Part shown: one piece after another, positions 46,226 to 61,170 of the stretch
Position numbering within the stretch: position 1 is the first letter of the stretch
Layout of the letters: each line of letters starts with the position of its first letter
DNA from: Yamagishiella unicocca
Lineage: Eukaryota > Chlorophyta > Chlorophyceae > Chlamydomonadales > Volvocaceae
Assembly: GCA_003116995.1 (NCBI GenBank)
Contig: BDSL01000017.1
Coordinates: 620,001 to 684,000 of the forward strand
Length of the DNA: 64,000 nucleotides
Direction of reading: 5' to 3'
Translations under genes and position numbers: made by a program
The notes under the pieces: model-generated
The model's input: only the letters and a program-made list of their open reading frames with translations
What the model was told of the DNA's origin: nothing
Databases searched by the model: none

Positions 46226-46847
46226 GCGGCGCCGAGTTTGCTCGTTGATGCGCCTTGCTTGAAGCTACTGTGGGCGGATGGATGAAAAGGCGTAATGGAT
46301 GGGAGGGATGGATGGCTAGGTACATGCGTGGGGGGCAAACGGCTTTTGGTAGCTTGCTAGGCCTAAACCCAGGCGAGCGCCGCGGGACTGGTCGATGGGT
46401 TGGTACATGCGTGGGGGGCAATGGCTACTGGGGTGAACCCTGGCGAGCGGCCCGGAGCTGGTCGATGCAAAAGTGCTGAGGGGTGCTGGAACCGGACATG
46501 AGGGGGCCATGAGGCATGCGAGGGTGTGCTGGGCTCACTGAGCGCACGGCTACAAACTCGTGTTACAGCAGAAGACGATCATGTTGGGGCGGGGGGGGAG
46601 CGCCGCAATCGTGCCTGGGGCGGGAGGGGAGCGCCGCAGTTGTACCTGGGGCGTGGGGGCTGACCGGGAGTGTACCGGTGTTGGGGACGTCGGATCAGGT
46701 CAAGTCAACGTACTCGCGTCGAAAGTGTGCAGGCAGAGGTACCTCGTTGGCCTTCGCGGCCATTCGGTGTCAGGCGGCGAGCGCTGTGATATTTGTTACA
46801 ATGACGGCGTCGGTCGTGTGGAGGGCAAGGCCGTCGGTGGTGTGGAG

Positions 46848-46900
46848 AGTTTTGAGGAAGACCCGTGGACGCGGGAAAAAAACCGTTTAGAATAGACGTG
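46848..46900 (+). repeat. Dispersed intronic repeat, 3' module (intergenic copy)
   Basis: TTTTGAGGAAGACCCGTGGA, CGCGGGAAAAAAACCGTTTA, GAATAGACG. Over about 50 bp it differs from the copy in E2 intron 5 at only a few positions. Confidence 0.8.
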
Positions 46901-47502
46901 GTGTGGAGGGGAGGCGACGAGGCGGCAGGCCATGTCCAGAGTGCGAACGGGTGTCCTCAAGACTTCCGTGCCAGGCGGCCCTGCTGCACAAAGTAGGGCC
47001 GGCACTCATGGGGAGTCGCGCCCGGCGTCTAGGGACTCTCTTGTTACTTGACCCCCGTGACGATGTGCCGCAGCTGCAGAGGCTTTCGAGCCTCTCCCTT
47101 TCGCTTCATAAATTGGCCCCCTCACTTCGGCTATTGCGTGGGCAGACTGGCTGGTCCACCGTATCGTCAATTATATTCCGGCACCCCACGACCGGGAAGG
47201 CTTGGCCAGGAGCGAGCAGCATGGCACCCTGGTAACGGAGCGGGTGGGTTTGGGAGCTGGAGGTGAACCCACCGCGTATTGTAACGGCACCGGCGCGCGC
47301 ATTTAAAAAACCATGCCTGCCTCCTGGGATGTTGGCAGGGCTGCTTAAGGGCGGGCGAGCCGGGACGGCGCCTTGACACCAAACCGACGTGTCTAAGCAG
47401 CCTGTGAATCTAAACTAAGTGGTCGTGAGGAAGTACCGGTCCATAGGGTTCAGCGCACCAACGAGAAAAGATGGCAAGGCTCGAGGTCGCACACATACTG
47501 TC

Positions 47503-47532
47503 TGGAGCCCACTGTAACGATTACAACAACAT
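47503..47532 (-). repeat. Dispersed palindromic repeat, copy 4
   Basis: The minus strand reads GTTGTTGTAATCGTTACAGT then GGGCTCCAGAC; the core only. Confidence 0.55.
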
Positions 47533-48771
47533 ACTGTGGTAGAATTTGTCCTCGGCAGTAGCAGCGACAAGCAGCTGTCACGTCTTATACACTTCGTCTC
47601 CAACCGGTGTACCAACATCGGTGAAGCAACCGCACTGGCTTGTTACCCGCTTGTTACCAGTGCTGACCCACGCCCGGGATGCGCCCGTTGCATTCCACAA
47701 CGGAGCGACAGTCGCACCAACCAGGTGCAGTTCCGCGCCATCCCACAACAGGCGTGATACTGGTTTGGTTGATCGATACGACCCGCACCCAGGCACATTT
47801 CGGTGAGCATGGCGCCTCCAATCCCAACGATGGGTTGCTAGCTGCTGTCGTTGAGGATCACCCTTGCGTCGGGCGGGGCGACCTCCGTTGCAAGGGAGGG
47901 TTCCGTTGCTGGAATTACCGCCGCTGACAGAACTATGATTTGGGACTTCAAAAGTGGCGGACTCAAAGCGTGAGGTGGGGGTCGGGGAACCCCGGCGCCC
48001 TGGCAGCATGGGCGGTATCGGGCACGGGGCTGGCGGTTGTGAGCGTACACCTAGCGGCCGTGTAATTGGCCGTGTAATTGGCCGCCGTACGCGCCGTACG
48101 GTGCCATTCATGATGAGGAAGCTAGACCTCTCCAGTGGAAAGACATGAGAGTGAAGGGCCCTCGCCGCAGCGCTGCCCCCCTCATTTGGGTGGGGTGGCA
48201 AGTTACGAACATGCAAAAGAGCCTGGGGACAACTGCAACGATGTACCTGTGTAGGATACGCCGCCTGCTTCCGACAAGATCCTTGAGGGTCGAAGCCGTT
48301 TGCCACGTTACATCAACGCGGTCAGCGACGGTCTTTTAGCACCAAGCAGGACTACTGTTCCTTGTTTTGGTCCAGTTCGTGTCCCTAAACCGATCTACAT
48401 GCCTACATGTCATATGTTGGGAGCACTGAAAGAGCAGTTCCATATAGGGAAAAATAAAGGCACCGCGTTGCATATCGTACCTGCATACACGCTGCAGACG
48501 CAATATATAGTTGCCTATTGTGAAGCACAGGATGGATTACATTCATTGCACAACATCCACCTAATTACGGGCCTGAAAACCAACATAGAAGGGCATCCGT
48601 ACAGTAAGGCCCGTGGCGTTTGGCACTGTCGCCCCAGAGCACTGCTGGGCTTAACCTCTCCAACCTGACAGTGTAATTTACGTTAGTGTGTTGTGGCCAG
48701 ACATTGCCGAGGGCGCCGCGCTTCTCGGTTTGCATCTTCTTCCCACTTCACAGAGCAGCAAGGTTGCCGCA

Positions 48772-52428
<3,657 letters not shown>

Positions 52429-53681
52429 ACGACCGCTGCCAGCAAGCGGAGGAGCAGGACGACACGGAGGGAGAGGAGAGGCAGCACAGCAGCGGCGTGG
52501 CATGGCGCAAATCCGGATCTCTAAGAACGAGCAGGAGCGTGGCGATGCTTTGCTCAGTAAGGTAGCCACGGCGCTGTTGCCGTCCGTAGGGCAGAAGGGC
52601 TGGCCTGGGCGGCGTTTCCTCTCAGGCGGTGTCGGGCCTGTGTTCGGGCTGACCCAGTTGCCCAGGTCGGGGAGGGAGCTGCACTCTCATGACGATGTCC
52701 TCCTCCCTCGGCGATGTCCTCATCCCTCTGGGAGGGAGCTGCACTCCCTCCCCGATGTTCTACTCCCAAGAGTTGGGTGGAGGTACGGGTGTGAAGAATG
52801 TGGTCAGATCAGATCCGTGCTGATGATCGGATATTTGTCGGCGGCGGCGTCCGGTTGTTGTGACGGCTACCGCACGAAGCACCCGTTTGTTTAAAGTGCT
52901 GCTACTGGGTCCGGCCCTTGAGCGCATGTGAAGGCCCGGCTTGCAGGGTGGTGGGTGAGGAATTCCCAGTGGTGGAATATATTACCGTGTGCTAGGAAGT
53001 ATCCGGTGCACGCTAATCCTACAACTCGGTCTGCGCCGCGGAATGATAAAACTCCTTGCTGCTTTATCAACCCGTCATTGTTGAGGGCGATGGTGTGACA
53101 CCTACTCGCTGCTGCCGCTGTCCGGCGATCCATGGGTCCAATTTTGGCTTTTTGCGCTGGCCACTGGTGCGCTGGTTTCTATGGCGGTGGGAGTGGTGGA
53201 TGGCCCCCAGACCGTCCTGGCCCGGCCCGGATGGCATGGCTCACCATCAGCCGGGCAGGTGGGCAGTGCGTGCCGATGGCCTACTGCTATACAGTGTGCC
53301 TTGCAGCCGCGGGCTGCGAGCCAAGGTGCTGCTGTAAATTGATTATTCCCTTGCAATCCCCTGTCGAGGTTTCCTATCGGCCGCCTCAGATGGCAGGTGG
53401 GGGCACCTAGGTGCATGTTAACGGTAATGGCGCGAATGAGCCTGAAGGAGGCCGTTTCGGCCACCATCAAAGACGCAAGTGCGCAACTTTCACCCGAGGT
53501 CGTTTCCGCAGCCGGACAGTTATACTTCTTTTTGTAAACGGCTAGGATTTTAGCACAGCTCCGCGGCAGGATAGGGAGCAGGACGTGCAGCCGGTAGACG
53601 AAACGTCATACGCGACAAGGCAACTTTGTTGGTCAGTCCGAAAGGGCCGTCGTAGGCTATGCTGACCTCGCGCGCAAAAAG

Positions 53682-53875
53682 ATTCCAGCCATATCCTAAA
53701 CAATGGAAGAGATACCAGCCATGTCCCTAATAACGGAGGAGGTTCCCGCCATATCCCTAAATAACGGACGAGATTCCAGCCAAATCCCTAAATAACGGAA
53801 GAGATTCCAGCCATATCCCTAAAGAACGAAAGAATTCCGACCATATCCCTAAAGAACGGAAGAGGTTCCAGCCCC
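53682..53875. repeat. 31-bp minisatellite, about 6 copies
   Basis: The unit is built from GATTCCAGCCATATCCCTAA and ATAACGGAAGA, with substitutions and short indels. It is AT-richer than the other arrays in the window. Confidence 0.9.
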
Positions 53876-55169
53876 TTGCTGTGCTGCTGTCGCAGTACGT
53901 GTCTTCCCACTACGCAGACACTTCACGTGGCGTTCCTAAGTTTTTTGTAGGTTCCGAACGGTTGGGCACATCACCTACCGTTGAGCAGCGCTGAACGTAG
54001 AGAACTCAGGCAAAGGACGAAACCATTATCGGCATAAAAGGCAGTAACTCATATATGAGACCAGAAGGATAATAGGAAAGGAGCGCCCACCGCTCTGGCT
54101 GTAAGGAAAACAGTGCAGTGCCGCTACAAGCCGGCCAGAAAATCCCGGACGAGACCAAGAAAAGGAAGAAGCCCAAATCGAAGTGGGAAGACAAAAAACG
54201 CAATTATGGACAGCACCTGCTGCAACAGGACCACTGAACACAATCGCGCCACTACTCGGCATCTTGAAGCAGCAACATAGACCCTCGCAAACCAGCTGAT
54301 GCCAGGTGTTGATGCCCAATTACGCCCCATCACCCAGCGCCCCTCCTATTGCCACCAAGGCTTCACCACCACCCGCCTGCGCACACAGGAATGCACAATC
54401 CCATTGAGCAGCACCAGCCGCCAGGGGGCAGAAACACCATCCCCCCCGGCTTCGGAGCGGCAGCCATACATGTAACCACACCGCCCGAACCTCCATAGCG
54501 CTGACGGCCGCGGGGACCCTGCGGCTGGATGAAGGTATTGTTTAGTTGTGGCGAGTTGCGCCACACGCAAGGGGCTGGCTCGTGCGGTCGTCATGCATGC
54601 ATGCGAGCTGATGGGCTGCTGCGGGTGAGCTACTGGGCTGAAGTAAGTGGATCAGCTAGGATGTGGGTAGCCTGGCTAAGGAAGTGGGTAGGCGGGCTTC
54701 GAAAGCGGGTAGGCAGGCTTCCCTCCAGTCTGCGGCTCTCAGTCTCTGCAGGTGTGAGCACGGGACACGAGGCACCCGCCCCGCCCCGCCCATGAAGCAG
54801 GGTCAGCAGGGTCGTGTCTGCGCAGTGGGAGATAGCATAAGTCAGCTCAGAGCCCCAACTGCAAGAGAGACGGGGCAGGAGGCTCTGCGTGCCCCAATAG
54901 GGGCGGATCGGGTCGGTCCCACGGCAGGCGCTCTGCCGGAGATAGCAGTCACTGGACAACTGCTGGAAGGCGCTGCCGCCGACCGGCCACAGTAGTCGCA
55001 GCGGTCGCGACACGTTGACAACGACGAGCAAGGCCTAAATCCCTAAACCCTAGCGCACGCCCTGTCTCTGGGCCGTGTTGTGACTGGAGAGATAACGGGC
55101 GAGGTTTAGGCCGCGCTTGTCGCCTCATCACCTGTGGTGCGCCTGCTGCTTGCCCGATGGCCCACACCG

Positions 55170-55245
55170 ACTTGTGTAGTTGTAACGGTTACAGTGGGTT
55201 CCAGACCAATAGGTAGAACCATCGGGCGCATCGCCTGACACTGAA
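55170..55245 (+). repeat. Dispersed palindromic repeat, copy 5
   Basis: TAGTTGTAACGGTTACAGTG, GGTTCCAGACC, AGAACCATCGGGCGCATCGC, CTGACACTGAAAAAGACGG. This is the best-preserved copy and serves as the reference for the family. Confidence 0.7.
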
Positions 55246-55890
55246 AAAGACGGAGGAAACTTGTGTGTTGGATGACGGATACCTAATGATGCCGTTCACG
55301 ACAATCGCTCTCTCGGAGCTCGCCAAAGCTAGGAAAACCTGACTACTTGTGGCCGTCGTGGGGACTCGGAGAAAAGAAAGAAGGAGACAGACGGAAGGTG
55401 CTCGTACACGAGCCCGCATGTCTGGCAGCACCGATACCCACACGATCATTACGACGCGAAGGGCAGCCAGTTGGCACATCGACGCGTGCTTCCCTCGCCC
55501 AGCCGCGCGGGACACTACTGTGTCAGCACCTCATAGTCGTGTCAGCAACCGGTCATAGTCCTGCTGATCCTGCTCGTCCCGCTGATCCTGCTGATTTTGC
55601 GGGCGGGGATGCTGACGTAATGATTTCATATGGGTAACCTGCGTGACGTTATCGTAGTGCGAGCCTGGTCCCCAAAACCGTAAAACCAGAAAGGGAGTCA
55701 CGAAGGCACGAAAACCCGGAAACCGCCAAACCCAACTAAACCAGAAATCACTGCTGGGGTGTGCTGCGGTTGCGCATCTGCGTCAGCTGGTGGGGTCCGG
55801 GCGGCTCAGTCGGAAGGCGTGCGCTGGACTGAATGATTAGTTAGTTAGTTAATTAGTTAGCAGTCCGCCTTTGGGCGGGTGTCCTTACTA

Positions 55891-56172
55891 CTAGCCACGA
55901 CCCATCAGGTCCAGGACACGCTGCTTCCTAGCTTCATAAACGTCGAGTAGGAAAGCCCGCAAAGCTCGGGAGTTTGGTTTGGCCATTAGGGTTTTGAAGA
56001 GACCTTCATCAATTAAACTTATTGCGAAAGACTGAACAAGCATCGCCCTTTGAATAGGTTTGATGTTCATCTTCTGCCGAGCCGGCTTGGCATACATGAC
56101 ATACATGTTCGCATCTATCTCCTCCTGTTGGACGGTGTTCCTCAAGGCAGAGGGTGGGCATCGGGCACTCAT
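55891..56172 (-). CDS. Hypothetical protein, 93 residues
   Basis: An ATG-to-TAG frame, not recognised. It is basic, Met-rich and compositionally ordinary (for example EEIDANMYVMYAKPARQKMN and ALRAFLLDVYEARKQRVLDL), without the Ala/Gly/Pro bias of shadow frames here. It uses many A/T-ending codons (AAA, CCT, ATT, TTA, GAA), unlike the neighbouring nuclear genes. The tail suggests an amphipathic helix. It could be a small gene, a fragment of a mobile-element protein, or chance. A TTAG microsatellite lies just beyond its stop. Confidence 0.35.
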   Translation of the reverse strand: MSARCPPSALRNTVQQEEIDANMYVMYAKPARQKMNIKPIQRAMLVQSFAISLIDEGLFKTLMAKPNSRALRAFLLDVYEARKQRVLDLMGRG

Positions 56173-56984
56173 CCACTTATCCGGCGGTCACAGCGGATAA
56201 GTCATTTCCCAACCCAAGGGCGGTTTGCAATCCTCAGATTGCCAATCCCAATCCACCACCGTGACCGACGCCTAAACTAATCCAGGGGGGTTGCCCACCC
56301 ACTGCTCAAGCAGCCAGGAGCTCGGTATGCTGGTGGGTGTATGGGGGCGTCATCCCTGGCCCCCTTCTTCCTGCCCCGCGCCTCCTTGGAGCTGGATCCA
56401 CCGCGGCGTGAAAAGGCCCATTCGCTTAAGGCAAAAGAACGAAGAGGCTGCGGTCAGGGAGCTGTATAGCATCTGCTTTACGACCAGCGCAGGCGCCTCG
56501 GGAGTATGTATGTGCCTGTCCGACCCGCGCGAGAGGCTGTCGTGCGTAGCTTCACTTGCGGCGCCTGGCCTGCCCTGAGCTACCGCAGCAGAACGGAGCG
56601 CTGTAGGTCGCCTCGGCCGTCTGTCGTGTAACTCCGTTCCTGATGACGTGCCGACACCCGGCCGTGACGCATTGGCCCTGACAGCCGATGCCCTCCCGGT
56701 TGCCCAGCAACTGTCCGAGTGGTATTTATTATCGCACTTCAAGGGCAAGGCCCTGCCGGCCGGCAGGCCGGCGGTCCAGCAGCCTCACGGTACTCTAGGC
56801 GAGGCTAACGGAGTGTGTTGCATGGGTGTGCTGGTTCTAAGGATTCTGTGCACCGCGCGCAAAAGGACGGGGACAGTGGCCGTGTTGGTGGGTCAGTTCC
56901 TGTCAGGTGGAGCAAGGCTGGAGGCAGCTCTGACGTACTGTCGCGCCTGGCCCCGCTCATCGCAGCCTCGCTCTGACTCCATGA

Positions 56985-57040
56985 TATGATTTTAATACTG
57001 TGTCCTCAAGCCCGGGTGAGCCCAGAATGCGAGTGAGCCC
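56985..57040 (-). repeat. Dispersed repeat end, copy 2
   Basis: The minus strand reads CTGGGCTCACCCGGGCTTGA, GGACACAGTATTAAAATCAT; compare 4440-4515. Confidence 0.5.
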
Positions 57041-57749
57041 AGGACTCGAGTGCGAGCCCGTCGTCACCGTACGAGAACTCACCGTACGAGAAGCCAGCGC
57101 CAGACGCCCCAAAAGGAACAGGAGGAATTGGGCGCTGTTGGCTTCGAATTGCATGACCGTACAAATAATTTTGATTACGGAAGCCTTCGAAAGGGGATGC
57201 CCTCCTACGCCCTCCTCAATACCAATTGAACTTTTAACCTCGGAAGGGGCAATATGACGGAAACTACGCACACCTTGCGACCCCGAATGGAATGCCACGG
57301 TGATCTTTTGCTTTTGGTAAGTCGAATGACTCGGCCTGCCTGCTCGTCCTATCTGCCATACATCGAGCCGCGTCTCGCCAAATGTCTATACATTGCGGCG
57401 GCCTTTTCATCATTAAGCACCGTGCGGAATAAAACGATGAATGCTTTTGAACTCTGATCAGAGAGCTCCTTTCTGGGTGACAAGTAGGAACCGACTACAT
57501 CCGGTAGTGACACGAAAAGAACACGAAACCGTCACCGAGAAGCGTCATGCGAAAACTAATGTGGGCGGCGGGAAGCGTCAAGTGAAGCATCCGCCAATAC
57601 ATGAAGTATCCATTTGAGTACAGCAAGCTCACGGCGGCACAGTGGGGAAAGTGCGATCTCGAACGTACCATTCGCCTGCTTTTGATAGGATAACCAGTCA
57701 GATGTCAGCACAGGGCTTTTCTTGGGGCGTCTGCTAGGTTCGGCCCCGG

Positions 57750-57830
57750 CGCTCATATGTTGAGGCCACGGACGTGGGCCCTCCCTCTTGTCCTGGGCTT
57801 GCCTGTCCTTGCGCATACTGTATTGTTTAA
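57750..57830 (+). repeat. Dispersed repeat end, copy 3
   Basis: AGGCCACGGACGTGGGCCCT, CCTGGGCTTGCCTGTCCTTG, CATACTGTATTGTTTAA; more diverged in the middle than the other two copies. Confidence 0.45.
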
Positions 57831-59018
57831 CCATGCACATCGGCACAACTTGAGAGAATACCTCGGAATTTGTACGGAAGGAGAAGGGAGTTCACGAGGA
57901 ACGTCCTTATTTACGGCAACACTCTTTTGTTCCATCCTGGCAGGTAATGGCGTAGTGACCCTGTGCTGCGTATTTGCTGTCATCCTCCGAATGTGATTAC
58001 AAGCATGCCGAGGAGGTCTCCATCGTGACGTGAAGGGATTGGTTTAAACATCGCGGCGTGCGGCGGATAATCATTTTCCATTCCTATGCTTGTATTACGC
58101 AATTTTAATATTTACTTTGTAGCAAATGGTTTCTGGGATGGCCCCGTAACTTGCACTAAAGGCTCTTGCCGACAAGGCAAGAAGCTTTTGGCGTGTTCAC
58201 GGGGCTGCCTTATCTTAACTCATAATTAAAATGTTTGTGTGCTCTAAGGGGATTTGCGGAAAGAAGCAAGCACAGCCGTGAAGGGTTACGTGTGAGACGC
58301 TCCGAGTGTTTACGGCCGAGTGCAACCCAATAACCATCATGAACTTATGTACAAGTACATCCAAGCGCTGGCTCAAATTTGTAATGGGAATGAGAGTTGT
58401 CCATTGTACTGTGGGTTTAGAGCGACCACCTGAAAGGTAAGCTCCAAGCAAACGCGTGCGGTGCGTAAGGTCTGATCGCGCAAGCGCAAACGATTGAATG
58501 ATAAGAAGCGTGGTTATTTTCAGAATCATGACATGCGTGCAGTACGGCTAGCATGCCGTAAGCCTTTTCTCCTGCCCTTTTGGCCCTCAGTCCAAGCCAC
58601 TGTGCCATACGGCGCATACCTTATTCATGCATAGCTGACCCGCATAACATACAGCTAAAACTGAGTTGAAATAAAGTTTCCTTAGTCACCTTTCGCTGCC
58701 CGAACCTCCTGCTGCACTTCGGCAGCGTCATCGTAGTACAGCCCCTGAAGGAAATCTCTGCGGAGAGGCTTGGCCTGCATTTGAAGCCTACTTATTGAGG
58801 AGGTGGCAGGGGAAGTGCCAAGGCGCCAGCTGGCCCCAACTGGCTTCATCGCATCTTTCGGTCTGCGTATTGTCAGCGTGGCTCTAAGATCGAAAGCTTA
58901 GCATTGGACTGCTGAGCATTTGGACCTCGCCGCGCTGTTGTCATCGCGTCGCAGTACAGCTTCGGCGCCTCCGCAGCCGCCTGTACCTGGCGCCATAGCT
59001 TCTGACACAGTTGCAGCC

Positions 59019-60633
59019 ATGTTTGGAAATGCTGCAGCTGCGGCCGCCGCCGCTGGCTTTGGGACAGAGCAGCCGCTAGGCGTCTACCCGGTCTTCAGCA
59101 CAGGAGTTCCAGCGGGCGCAGTGCTCACAGCCAGCGGTCCCGGACCAACGCTATCGTCCACTGGAGAGGAAATACGGACTATATTTGTCACTGGCTTCCC
59201 ACCCAACGTGCATGAGCGGGAGCTGCACAACCTCGTCTGCTTCTTACCCGGCTACGAGGCATCGCAGGTGCGGGCTGCTGGGAAGCTTGTATATGTCAGC
59301 AGTGATTTCGCATATTGTATCGGGTCGCCGCGGGAATGCATGCAGATCAATTGAGGTTTTCTGCCGCCCCCGCGTCGTCGGCCCCCTTCCGGCATGCTCT
59401 AGCACCCATCGGGGCTGAGTAACCGCGACCTCGCACCCGCGCTCTCCACTTATGCTCCAGTCCTCGCTTTACAAAACCTCTTCTGGCGAAGACGTTTCGG
59501 AGGATTATCCTGTCGGCAAGTTCATTCCCGCTCAGACAGCTGCACCAGCGCAGCTAGGCGACCAAGCACTTTCGGGCCCACAAAGCATCGCCGCCCACCG
59601 TTTCCGTCCTTCCGGCAACGCCGCGCAACCTTGGCTGCACCGCTGTTAAAAACTGCTTGCGGTCAGCGGACCGCTGACTCAGTGCATGACGTGATGCATG
59701 ACATACTCCCGTCATGCCCGTACAGCCGTTCCGTATTTGGCTGTACAGTTGCTAACGCCACCCCCTGCACGGCATAACTTGTGACTGATGCTTCCGGTCC
59801 CGCACACGCCTTGCGCACAACTCGAGACTGATGCTTCGGTGCCCTATCGACCCCGTTTCCCCGGCCGATTGACCGTGTTAGTCATTCACAAGATCTGTGC
59901 GCCAAGGCCCTGTGCTGGTTTGTCATGCCTTGATGACTGACCTCCGGCACTCCACGGTTGCAACTAACTCCTTGACCTATAATCCCTAGCACGCCCCTAT
60001 CCCCCTCCCCTCCTGGTCCTTGACCGCCATTCCCCTAAACCCGTTGCACCTCACGCCCGCTTGGCCATTGGTCGGAAACCCTCTCGACCTGCCACAGCCC
60101 TCCCACGACTCCTCCTTGTCCCTGCCTCCTCAGCTACCACCATCACCAATACCACTGGCTGCCCAGGCCCTAGCATCTCATCCTCCTCGGCCTTACAGAC
60201 CTCCCCTGCCGCAACTGCATCGCTTTACTACTTCTCAACGCAACATGTCTCAATTTGGGTTTTGCATCTTGCCCCGGCCGTAACTCCTCCCCACCCCCAC
60301 CTCGCTTTCGCACTGTCGCCCCCGCTGTCACCGCAGATGAACACTAAACCAGCCACGGGCACCGCTCCACAAGGCTTCGCGCTCTTCACCTCCCACGCCG
60401 CGGCCCAAGCCGCCATGCTGTTGCTCCACGACATGCAGTTCGACACGGACTGCCACCTGCGGTGTGAGATAGCGCATAAGAACATGTACCTCAAGGTGGG
60501 GACGCCGGGCTGCCGAGAAGTTTGCGGACGCGGCGGGCTCCCGCTTGGGGTCTGTCTGTGGGGACGGGAGCAAGTGGGGAAGTCAAGAGGGGTAGCGATG
60601 AAACCCGGGGTACGACGGAAAGGGAAGCCGCCC

Positions 60634-60667
<34 letters not shown>

Positions 60668-61139
60668 CCCCATTCGCTCTTGGCTGATGGAAGTCGGTTT
60701 TGATTGGGGAAGTCGGTTTTTATCGGTTTTGATTGATTACACATGTGGGTCCGCCGCATGGGCACCCCTAGCGGGACCTCAGCTCCTCAGCTCCTCAGCT
60801 TCTCCCGACCCACACAGCGCCCCTTGCCCTTCCTCGTTTCAGTGGCCGCACACGTGGCACGCTGCTGGTCACGGCCATCTTCCCTCCCTTTTGCAATCCC
60901 CCCAAAACCCTTCCGCCCTCGTGTCCTTCACCCCCCACCCAACCCACACCGGCCCTCCGTTTCTCTTCCGCTCCAGGATGACCCTTCCATTCGCCGCGCC
61001 GACGCCAGGCGCAGCGGCCCCTCATCCATGCTGGGTCCCGCCGGGGGAGGTGGTGGCACCATGCTGACGGCCATCTCTCCGCACTCCGGGATGCCGCCGA
61101 TGACCCTCACCACTGGTGGGCAACCCTTCAGTGCGTCGG

Positions 61140-61170
<31 letters not shown>

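Larger units (their letters stand above)
46226..48771. other. Intergenic region between TBL2 and plastid L3 genes
   Basis: No supported gene. GGTACATGCGTGGGGGGCAA occurs twice (about 46318 and 46403). A dispersed intronic repeat copy lies at 46848 and a palindromic repeat copy at 47503. A TGTAA at 47280-47284 is a possible, distant, TBL2 polyadenylation signal. The L3 promoter should lie just upstream of 48772. Confidence 0.4.
52429..55890. other. Intergenic region with minisatellites
   Basis: No supported gene. Contents: a GGGAGGGAGCTGCACTC repeat at about 52670-52765, a 31-bp array at 53682-53875, telomere-like CCTAAATCCCTAAACCCTAG at 55035-55055, the palindromic repeat at 55170-55240 and a TTAG tetramer at 55837-55862. 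Confidence 0.4.
56173..58901. other. Intergenic region, AT-richer than the rest
   Basis: No supported gene. It has dispersed repeat ends at 56985-57040 and 57750-57830. A minus-strand frame at 57556-57846 was noted but has no support. From 58020 to 58700 the DNA is AT-rich without open frames. A 5' exon of the RRM gene probably lies near the right edge. Confidence 0.4.

Noticed and set aside
57556..57846. 96-codon minus-strand frame
   Set aside because: It overlaps the end of a dispersed repeat and has no recognisable features.
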